This document shows, piece after piece, positions 53,296 through 59,556 of a stretch of DNA of 59,556 bases. The notes beneath the pieces were generated by a model. The model was given only the letters and a program-made list of their open reading frames with translations, did no database searches and was not told the DNA's origin. Position 1 is the first letter of the stretch; each line of letters begins with the position of its first letter. Origin of the DNA: Lachnospiraceae bacterium (GTDB lineage Bacteria > Bacillota > Clostridia > Lachnospirales > Lachnospiraceae); NCBI GenBank assembly GCA_024691425.1, contig JAILNQ010000078.1, forward strand, positions 1 to 59,556, read 5' to 3'. A program made the translations under genes and the position numbers.

Positions 53296-54209
53296 AACTG
53301 CATGTCCTCTCCGAGCATGACAACCTCAGGTTCAAGAGTCACGCCGAACTTTTCCGCAACTTTCGACCTTACAGTCCGGATAACGGAAATGATGTCGGAT
53401 GACGTCGCATCTCCTTTATTAATAACGAATCCGCAGTGCTTTTCGGAAACGCTTGCGCCTCCGGCGGAAAATCCTTTAAGTCCCGCATCTTCGATGAGCT
53501 TTCCGGCAAAATACCCCTCAGGTCTTTTGAACGTGCTTCCTGCGCTCGGATATTCAAGCGGCTGTTTTTCCCTCCGCCGTCTTGCCAGATCATCCATCTT
53601 TTCCTTTATCTCAGCCTTATCGCCGGCTGACAGTTCAAAACACGCTTCAAGAACGATGTACGGATATTGTTTGACGATGCTGGTTCTGTATCCGAATTCC
53701 ATCTCTTCCGCTGAGCGCGTAAGAACTTCACCGGTCATAATGTCAAGAAGAGTTACCGAAGAAGCAACATCCTTTATCTCTCCTCCGTATGCGCCGGCAT
53801 TCATCACGATCGCTCCGCCGACCGAACCCGGAATTCCCGATGCGAACTCAAGACCGGTAAGTGAGTTTTCACATGCTGTTCCCGCAATTCTTGACAGCAT
53901 CGCGCCTGCCCCTGCTGTGATCCTCGCGCCTTCAGTCTTTATATCATCCATTCCCATGCAGAGTATGCATCCTCTGTATCCGCTGTCCGAAACGAGAAGG
54001 TTACTGCCGTTTCCTATGACTGTAAAGTCAATGTCATGCGCTAAAAGAAGGCGTACAGTTTCTGTCGCCTCCTTTATGCTCTTCAACATGATGAACAGAT
54101 CCGCAGGGCCTCCGGTTCTGAAAGTCGTGTGCGCCCTCATCGGTTCATCTGCGAGTATTCGCGAACTGTCAACGATGCTTTTCAGCTGCTCGGTAATTTC
54201 AATATTCAC
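53292..54209 (-). CDS. murB: UDP-N-acetylenolpyruvoylglucosamine reductase
   Basis: 305 residues. FAD-binding RAHTTFRTGGPADLF, NGSNLLVSDSGYRG, and the type II MurB features EFASGIPGSVGGAIVMNAGAYGGE and the catalytic serine in PSAGSTFKRPEG. It performs the second step of peptidoglycan precursor synthesis, after MurA. It overlaps the ROK kinase gene and rapZ by four bases each, so translation is coupled. Confidence 0.96.
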   Translation of the reverse strand: MNIEITEQLKSIVDSSRILADEPMRAHTTFRTGGPADLFIMLKSIKEATETVRLLLAHDIDFTVIGNGSNLLVSDSGYRGCILCMGMDDIKTEGARITAGAGAMLSRIAGTACENSLTGLEFASGIPGSVGGAIVMNAGAYGGEIKDVASSVTLLDIMTGEVLTRSAEEMEFGYRTSIVKQYPYIVLEACFELSAGDKAEIKEKMDDLARRRREKQPLEYPSAGSTFKRPEGYFAGKLIEDAGLKGFSAGGASVSEKHCGFVINKGDATSSDIISVIRTVRSKVAEKFGVTLEPEVVMLGEDMQL

Positions 54210-55159
54210 TTGGCATTAACTCCATCTAGAACCAATTTTGCCGAACCGTATATTCCGGCATCATTTCCGAGAGTCGCAAGCGCGAATGCCGTATCGCGGC
54301 TTCCCGGAAATACATATTTCACAAAATTCTTGCGTATAATGTCGATCACGATGTCGCCGGCTTTGCTGACACCTCCGCCGATAACGAACATCTCAGGATT
54401 GACCACGCCGGCAACTATCGAAAGTCCCTTTCCGAGAATAGCTCCGAACCTTTCAGTGATCTCTATAGCGACTGCGTCTCCTGCCTTTGCAGCATCTAAC
54501 ACGGTTTTGGCGCTGAGCGACGGTGCATTTCTTAAAACCGAAGGTGCATCATCTTCTTTAAGCCGTCTTGTGGCAAGCCTTACAAGCCCCGTTGCGGAAC
54601 CGTACTGCTCAAGACATCCCTTGTTTCCGCATCCGCATGCTTCAGTTTCGTCATCCACCATATGAATGTGACCTATTTCTCCGCCTGCTCCGCCGGAGCC
54701 CGACAGGATTTTCCCGTTAACGATTATTCCGCCTCCGACACCGGTTCCGAGCGTTACGGCGACAACATTCCTGCAGCCTTTTCCGCCGCCCTTCCATACC
54801 TCTCCGAGCGCGGCAGCGTTTGCATCATTTCCGGAAAACACCGGAACATCTATGTGCTTTCTCATCTCTTCGGCAAGATCGATGGTGCCCCAGCCGAGAT
54901 TCACGCATGTATGTACTACGCCGTTATCATCAACCGGTCCTGGAACGCTGAGACCGATGCCGCATACATCCTCTAGACCTATTCCGTCAGAACTCATTTT
55001 CTTCTTGATTGATTCTGCAATATCAGGAAGAATGCCTGCTCCGCCGTTATCTTTTCTTGTAGGAATCTCCCACTTGTCAAGGAGCTCACCTTGTTCAGTG
55101 AACAGTCCCATCTTGACCGTTGTTCCGCCTATATCTATGCCGAATACTTTTTTACTCAT
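54206..55159 (-). CDS. ROK-family glucokinase
   Basis: 317 residues from ATG 55159 (MSKKVFGIDIGGTTVKMGLF), with GAGGA upstream; a longer frame to 55318 lies inside hprK and is rejected. ATP motif DIGGTTVK, the sugar-binding GNDANAAALGE and the ROK zinc motif HIHMVDDETEACGCGNKGCLEQYGS are present, with the three cysteines and the histidine in place. It probably phosphorylates glucose. Its place between hprK and murB links glucose entry to catabolite control and wall synthesis. Confidence 0.92.
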   Translation of the reverse strand: MSKKVFGIDIGGTTVKMGLFTEQGELLDKWEIPTRKDNGGAGILPDIAESIKKKMSSDGIGLEDVCGIGLSVPGPVDDNGVVHTCVNLGWGTIDLAEEMRKHIDVPVFSGNDANAAALGEVWKGGGKGCRNVVAVTLGTGVGGGIIVNGKILSGSGGAGGEIGHIHMVDDETEACGCGNKGCLEQYGSATGLVRLATRRLKEDDAPSVLRNAPSLSAKTVLDAAKAGDAVAIEITERFGAILGKGLSIVAGVVNPEMFVIGGGVSKAGDIVIDIIRKNFVKYVFPGSRDTAFALATLGNDAGIYGSAKLVLDGVNAK

Positions 55160-55161
55160 AT

Positions 55162-56097
55162 TTATTCCTCTTCTTCTCTCGTCTTCAGTGAATTCTGGAA
55201 TCTCGAATAAAGCTCCTGAGCAGCATTGTATCCCATCTTCTTCTGTCTGAAGTTGACGGCGGCTGACTCGCATATGATCGCAAGGTTTCGGCCGGGCCTT
55301 ATCGGGATGCTGTGGCACACTACTTTATTCCCGAGATATTCAGTGTATTCCTCTTCAAGACCTATCCTGTCATAATCCTTGTCCTTATCCCACTCTTCAA
55401 GTCTTATGACGAGGTCGATGCTCTGAGTCTCTCTTACCGACGATACACCGAACAGCATTTTAACATCAACTATACCTATGCCTCGAAGCTCGATAAGGTG
55501 TCTCGTAATGTCAGGCGCCGTTCCGATAAGGGTATCATCGCTGACTTTCCTGATCTCAACTACATCATCGCTGACCAGTCTGTGTCCGCGCTTTACAAGT
55601 TCAAGCGCGGCTTCTGATTTTCCGATTCCGCTCTCGCCCGTTATCAGCACACCTTCGCCGTAAACATCAACGAGCACTCCGTGAACCGAGATGCAAGGTG
55701 CCAGCTTGACATTCAGCCATCTGATTATTTCCGCCATAAGGTTCGATGTGCTCTTATGAGACATCAGCACTGCGACGTTATGGGCCTTCGCTATTTCAAG
55801 AAACATTTCATCCGGCTGAAGGTCCCTGCAGAAAACATAGCACGGAGTATCATCGCACAGAATATGTCCGTAACGTTCCTCCTTGACCTGCGGATCGAGC
55901 TTCTCCATGTATGTGTACTCGACAAATCCGATGATCTGTACTCGTCCGGTCTCAAAGTGCTCCAAAAAGCCAGCCATCTGAAGCGCAGGACGGTTGATGT
56001 CAGGCTGCGTGATCCTGATGTTCTCAACGTCTATTTCCGGCGTCAGGTTGACAAGCTTCATTTTTTCGATCAATTCTTTAACTGATACAGACGGCAT
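55162..56097 (-). CDS. hprK: HPr kinase/phosphorylase
   Basis: 311 residues. The Walker A loop GESGIGKSEAALEL and the HPrK signature IELRGIGIVDVKMLFG are present, as are the conserved residues around RLVSDDVVEI. It phosphorylates and dephosphorylates Ser46 of HPr and Crh in response to glycolytic intermediates. A Crh-like target is encoded five genes downstream in the same operon. Start ATG 56097 has GGGAGGG upstream. Confidence 0.96.
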   Translation of the reverse strand: MPSVSVKELIEKMKLVNLTPEIDVENIRITQPDINRPALQMAGFLEHFETGRVQIIGFVEYTYMEKLDPQVKEERYGHILCDDTPCYVFCRDLQPDEMFLEIAKAHNVAVLMSHKSTSNLMAEIIRWLNVKLAPCISVHGVLVDVYGEGVLITGESGIGKSEAALELVKRGHRLVSDDVVEIRKVSDDTLIGTAPDITRHLIELRGIGIVDVKMLFGVSSVRETQSIDLVIRLEEWDKDKDYDRIGLEEEYTEYLGNKVVCHSIPIRPGRNLAIICESAAVNFRQKKMGYNAAQELYSRFQNSLKTREEEE

Positions 56098-56140
56098 ATC
56101 GTCCCTCCCGATTCTTCTTTGCCATACGGCATATGATAAA

Positions 56141-56149
56141 GTATATCAC
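56141..56149 (-). promoter_or_regulatory. Extended -10 promoter of the hprK operon
   Basis: Minus strand TGATATACT: a -10 box TATACT (56141-56146) preceded by TG at the extended -10 distance. The -35 region is poor. Confidence 0.45.
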
Positions 56150-56180
56150 AATAGCTTCCAATAAACCACAGCAGTGCCTG

Positions 56181-58049
56181 TCATGAGCTTTTATGGAAAA
56201 AATCATAAACACTTTTTGCTGCGGCTGCATTGAACCCTTCAACTTCCTGGAGTTCCTCTTCGGTTGCGCGCTTTATATCATCTAGAGAATCGAACGCCTT
56301 CATGAGCGCCCTTCTTCTTTTCGGGCCTATGCCCGGAATGTCATCGAGCAGCGAATGAACCTGATGGCCGCTCCGCAGTTTCCTGTGGAACGTGATTGCG
56401 AACCTGTGTGCTTCATCCTGTATGCGCGTGATAAGATGAAACCCTTCGGACGTACGGTCTATCGGCAGTTCCCTGTTCTGGTAATACAGCCCCCTCGTTC
56501 TGTGATTGTCATCCTTTACCATGCCGCACACCGGAATATCAAGCCCGAGCCGTGAAAGTACTTCCTCGCACACATTCACCTGACCTTTTCCTCCGTCCAT
56601 AAGTATGAGGTCGGGGAATTTTGAGAACTTGCCCGGTTCGGACGAGGCCTCTCTTTCTTCAAGTCCGTGTTCGAACCTTCTCGTCAGCACCTCTTCCATG
56701 CTCGCGTAGTCGTTCGGTCCTTCTACGGATTTTATCCTGAACTTCCTGTATTCATTCGTTTTCGGCCTGCCGTCTTCAAACACGACCATTGATCCTACGG
56801 ATTCAAACCCGCTGATATTCGATATGTCATAAGCTTCCATCCGATGAAGTCCGGAAAGCTCTAAGAGTCTTGCGATCTCCTCTGACGCACCTGTTGTACG
56901 TTCCAGATTCCGCTTGAGCTTCTCGACATCCTGGTCGAGCTTTATCTGGGCATTCTCCTGCGCCAGCTGCACGAGCTTTTCTTTTTTGCCCTTTACCGGA
57001 ACGACAAGCGAAACCTTTGAACTCATCTGTCTGCTCATCCACTCGCTGATGAGCTCTGCCTGTGAAGGTTCGAACGGCAAAAGTATCTCCTTCGGAACAA
57101 ACGGCGCACCGAGATAGAACTGCATAAGAAACGCCGACAGTATGTCTTCCGTTGCCTCATCCGCGGCATGCTGCATATAATAGTGCTCTCTTCCGACGAT
57201 CCTGCCGTTCCTTATGAAGAACATCTGGATGATGACAGATTCTTCGTTTCTTGCGATCGCGATGACATCCCTGTTGTCGCCTCCGGTATCCGTTATCTTC
57301 TGCTTCTCGGAGACTTTTCTGACGTTTTCTATCAGATCCCGGTATTCCATCGCCCGCTCAAATTCAAGCTCATCCGAAGCCTTCTGCATCTTAGCCGTCA
57401 GATCCGCAACGACCTGCCTGTGATCTCCTCCGAGAAAATCAAGCACATGCTCAACGTTACTTCTGTATTCCTCTTCATCTGCCATCCCGTCACATGGCGC
57501 GTCGCACTGACCCATGTGGTAGTAGAGGCATTTTCTTTCAGCGCCCTTCTTTTCCTCTCCGGCAGTTATGCTCATACGGCAGCTTCTGATCTTATACGCC
57601 TTGCGGAGAAGGTCAATAGTTTCCCTGACCGCCTCACCTGATGTGAACGGTCCGAAATATTTTGCTCCATCCTTAATGACGCGCCGGCACATGACGATTC
57701 TCGGAAAATCATCCGCAACAGTTACTTTGATGTAAGGATAGGTTTTGTCATCCTTCAGCATCGTATTGTATTTCGGCTGATTTTCCTTGATCAGATTGTT
57801 CTCGAGAACAAGCGCTTCCATTTCGGAATCGGTGACGACATATTCAAACCACGCTATATGCTTCACCATCTGCTGAATCTTCAGCGTCTTCTTAGTGCTC
57901 TCGCGGAAATAGGATCTGACCCTGTTCCGGAGGATCACTGCTTTTCCAACATAGATGATGGCATCATCCCGGTCGTGCATGAGATAGACGCCGGGTTTTG
58001 CGGGCAGTTTATTCAGTTCTTCTTCGATATTGAATGCCGCTTTATCCAT
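56181..58049 (-). CDS. uvrC: Excinuclease ABC subunit C
   Basis: 622 residues. GIY-YIG nuclease domain at the N-terminus (PAKPGVYLMHDRDDAIIYVGKA), UVR motif in DELEFERAMEYRDLIENV, the RNase H-like endonuclease domain (MVVFEDGRPKTNEYRKFRI) and C-terminal helix-hairpin-helix (IPGIGPKRRRALMKAF). It cuts both sides of DNA lesions in nucleotide excision repair. No ribosome binding site is visible before ATG 58049 and a TATTAT lies only about 18 bases upstream, so the mRNA leader may be very short. Confidence 0.96.
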   Translation of the reverse strand: MDKAAFNIEEELNKLPAKPGVYLMHDRDDAIIYVGKAVILRNRVRSYFRESTKKTLKIQQMVKHIAWFEYVVTDSEMEALVLENNLIKENQPKYNTMLKDDKTYPYIKVTVADDFPRIVMCRRVIKDGAKYFGPFTSGEAVRETIDLLRKAYKIRSCRMSITAGEEKKGAERKCLYYHMGQCDAPCDGMADEEEYRSNVEHVLDFLGGDHRQVVADLTAKMQKASDELEFERAMEYRDLIENVRKVSEKQKITDTGGDNRDVIAIARNEESVIIQMFFIRNGRIVGREHYYMQHAADEATEDILSAFLMQFYLGAPFVPKEILLPFEPSQAELISEWMSRQMSSKVSLVVPVKGKKEKLVQLAQENAQIKLDQDVEKLKRNLERTTGASEEIARLLELSGLHRMEAYDISNISGFESVGSMVVFEDGRPKTNEYRKFRIKSVEGPNDYASMEEVLTRRFEHGLEEREASSEPGKFSKFPDLILMDGGKGQVNVCEEVLSRLGLDIPVCGMVKDDNHRTRGLYYQNRELPIDRTSEGFHLITRIQDEAHRFAITFHRKLRSGHQVHSLLDDIPGIGPKRRRALMKAFDSLDDIKRATEEELQEVEGFNAAAAKSVYDFFHKSS

Positions 58050-58080
58050 AATCTATATATTACCACATAATACGATAGGT

Positions 58081-58140
58081 CTGCTCGCCGATTGCACTTC
58101 TGCTTAAATCCGCTCGGGCTGGCACGGCTTCGCCCTGCCA
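58081..58140 (+). repeat. Partial relative of the composite repeat
   Basis: CTGCTCGCCGAT (58081-58092) repeats exactly at 58164-58175 in copy B. The rest differs but contains its own hairpin (GGCACGGC-TTC-GCCCTGCC with one mismatch). It seems to be a diverged or different first half of the same element, without a second half. Confidence 0.55.
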
Positions 58141-58161
58141 TATCCTACCAGCATTAACAAG

Positions 58162-58250
58162 GACTGCTCGCCGATCAGAATCCGACTTCGTCGGATGCGG
58201 CTCGCGGTGCAGTAAGGAATCCTCCCACTCCGTGGGCCCCTCCTTTCAGC
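58162..58250 (+). repeat. Composite paired-hairpin repeat, copy B
   Basis: CTGCTCGCCGAT, then hairpin ATCCGAC-TTC-GTCGGAT (58180-58196), GCGGCTCGCGG, then the nested hairpin GCAGTAAGGAATCC...CCCAC-TCC-GTGGG-CCCCTCC. It aligns with copy A (38689-38781, opposite strand) over its whole length; changes in the stems are mostly paired. Confidence 0.85.
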
Positions 58251-58253
58251 ATT

Positions 58254-58295
58254 AAAAGAGCCCTCCGATTCCGCTTTCGCGAAAAGGAAGGGCTC
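58254..58295 (-). terminator. Terminator after the sugar ABC permease gene
   Basis: Minus strand stem GAGCCCTTCC / GGAGGGCTC with an inner TTTCGC / GCGAAA hairpin and TTTTAA after it, 38 bases past the stop codon. Confidence 0.8.
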
Positions 58296-58332
58296 CCCTT
58301 TATAATAATGGATTTATTAAGGGCTTATTGAA

Positions 58333-59553
58333 TCAAGCTTTTGTCTTGGGACGGTTGTTCATAATCTCGAATACAACTGCCGCAAGAAGTACGACACCCT
58401 TGATGACCTTCTGCCAGTTGGGGTCGATACCCATGATCGACATACCGAGGTTGATGACACCGATAAGTGCGGCACCTACAACCATTCCGAATACACTTCC
58501 GGATCCGCCGTATGCGCTGACACCGCCGACGATACATGCCGAGATCGCATCAAGCTCGTAGTTCTGACCGATGAAAGCATTCGCGGTCGAGAGCTTTGCA
58601 AGGCTTGCCCAACCTGCAATAACCGACAGGAACTGCATGTTGAGGTAAGCGAAGAAGAGAACGAGCTTCGTATCAATACCTGAAAGCCTCGTTGCCTCCA
58701 TATTGCCGCCCATTGCGTAGAAGTAACGGCCGAGGACTGTCTTGCTTGTAATGAAATCATATACGAGCAGAACAACTGCAACCCATATAAGGACAGCCGG
58801 AAGACCGAGCGACGGCTGCGTTCCGAGCAGTGTTGCTACAATACCCTTTTTATTTGAAAGATTTTTGGGATCGATCAATCCGCCTGCATACTTAATAGCA
58901 AACAACATTATGACCAGACATATGATCACGCATCTTGTTGCAAGCGCTCCTATAGACTCTGCTTCGTAACCTTTTTTGATCTTTGTTGCTCTAGCCCTGA
59001 CCTGAAGGAATACAAACAGCACGCAACATACAATACCTATCGGAATGCTGAGTCCCTTAGGAACATGGCTGATGAACAGGTTCGTGAAACCCTTCATGTC
59101 ATTGACCGAGATCGATGATGTTGAAGATGCTGTTGCTACTATTTTTGTTCCGAGTCCTCTGAATGCGAGGAAACCGCCCAGTGTTGCAATCCACGGCGGG
59201 ATATTCAGATAAGCGATGAGCCATCCGAGCACCGCACCTATGATGCATCCGATGATTACCATCGAGATCATCGCAATGGGAACCGAAATCCCCATATTGA
59301 TCATCATGTAAGCACCTATCGCATCAACGAGACATACCGTTGCTCCGACCGACAGGTCGATGTTACCTTTGATCAGCATACACATGAACATACCTGTTGC
59401 AAGAATGAATACATAGGCGTTCTGTGTTATGAGAGCTTCGAAATTCATCGCAGACAATATCTGTCCTTTTGTTGTGATCGAGAAGAAAATAACAACGAGG
59501 AACAGAACGATCTGCATAGTATGTTCTTTAAATATCTTACCTACTTTTTCCAT
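58333..59553 (-). CDS. Sugar ABC transporter permease (MmsB/GguB/XylH type)
   Basis: 406 residues with about ten hydrophobic segments and the EAL-free branched permease family signature GNIDLSVGATVCLVDAIGAY, followed by later motifs GGNMEATRLSGIDTK and SACIVGGVSAYGGSGSVFG. This fits the large permeases of multiple-sugar (xylose, galactose or arabinose type) importers. The start ATG 59553 is only three bases from the window edge, so its upstream partner (probably the ATPase gene) lies outside. Confidence 0.9.
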   Translation of the reverse strand: MEKVGKIFKEHTMQIVLFLVVIFFSITTKGQILSAMNFEALITQNAYVFILATGMFMCMLIKGNIDLSVGATVCLVDAIGAYMMINMGISVPIAMISMVIIGCIIGAVLGWLIAYLNIPPWIATLGGFLAFRGLGTKIVATASSTSSISVNDMKGFTNLFISHVPKGLSIPIGIVCCVLFVFLQVRARATKIKKGYEAESIGALATRCVIICLVIMLFAIKYAGGLIDPKNLSNKKGIVATLLGTQPSLGLPAVLIWVAVVLLVYDFITSKTVLGRYFYAMGGNMEATRLSGIDTKLVLFFAYLNMQFLSVIAGWASLAKLSTANAFIGQNYELDAISACIVGGVSAYGGSGSVFGMVVGAALIGVINLGMSIMGIDPNWQKVIKGVVLLAAVVFEIMNNRPKTKA

Positions 59554-59556
59554 TTC

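Noticed and set aside
53302-54219. 305-residue plus-strand open frame antisense to murB
   Set aside because: It is the near-exact shadow of murB, has no recognisable domain and a composition (Ser/Pro/Arg-rich) typical of antisense frames.
55160-55318. 53-residue extension of the ROK kinase
   Set aside because: It lies entirely within hprK in another frame; the ATG at 55159 has its own ribosome binding site and the canonical N-terminus.

Overview
The window looks like chromosomal core DNA of an anaerobic Gram-positive bacterium in class Clostridia, most likely Lachnospiraceae (Butyrivibrio- or Roseburia-like). The reasons are strong AGGAGG-type ribosome binding sites, textbook sigma-A promoters, the Firmicute gene sets (hprK, whiA, rapZ, an HPr/Crh-like protein, small alarmone synthetase), a histone-H1-like DUF6465 protein, FliD-like and DUF4860-like proteins, and at least two good sigma-28 promoters. 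This placement is inferred from gene content, not from a phylogeny. No rRNA, tRNA, CRISPR array or insertion sequence was seen.

Layout. 1-4,441 (minus): the str operon rpsL-rpsG-fusA-tuf, with a perfect TTGACA-17-TATAAT promoter; tuf runs off the left edge. 4,461-11,193 (minus): one tightly overlapped transcription unit that begins with a degenerate GGDEF protein, an ECF sigma factor, a probable anti-sigma protein and a transglutaminase-like lipoprotein, and continues into PilC/GspF, four non-canonical pseudopilin-like proteins and PilT. 11,302-11,742 (+): a small membrane protein. 11,819-25,274 (minus): rpmG-secE-nusG-rplK-rplA, then a CapA-like lipoprotein gene, then rplJ-rplL-rpoB-rpoC, with L1-type and L10-type leaders and an rplL/rpoB attenuator. 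So two normally adjacent ribosomal/RNA polymerase blocks are separated by the pilus unit.

25,436-41,102: a mixed region with a FliD-like gene, a small helical gene behind a sigma-28 promoter, a DUF3160 lipoprotein and its partner, a family 3 glycoside hydrolase, a DUF805 protein, an HD-GYP protein, murA, a LysM/G5/M23 cell-wall hydrolase, a coiled-coil membrane protein, a RelQ/RelP-type alarmone synthetase, an 87-residue protein that seems to be translated from a leaderless mRNA, and an EF-hand protein behind a sigma-28 promoter and a terminated leader.

41,117-49,187 (minus): a YbhJ-type aconitase-like hydratase, the lysine/alanine-rich DUF6465 protein, and a five-gene cluster (NAD-dependent epimerase, HddA-like kinase, HddC-GmhB fusion, GmhA-like isomerase, transaldolase-like enzyme) that reads as a pathway from central sugar phosphates to GDP-heptose. 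A tandem array of 49-bp structured repeats lies just upstream. 49,183-56,097 (minus): a degenerate GGDEF protein, a GNAT acetyltransferase, and the operon hprK-ROK kinase-murB-rapZ-whiA-Crh-like. 56,181-59,556: uvrC and a sugar ABC permease, separated by a copy of the structured repeat.

The observations I rate highest are: (1) a dispersed family of paired-hairpin repeats at about 38.7, 49.1 and 58.2 kb whose stems differ in sequence but keep pairing; (2) the GDP-heptose cluster with its own transaldolase; (3) the sigma factor-led pilus-like operon inserted between rpoC and rpsL; (4) a Crh-like HPr with Glu at position 15 and Ser46 kept; (5) the sigma-28-driven orphan genes and the leaderless gene.
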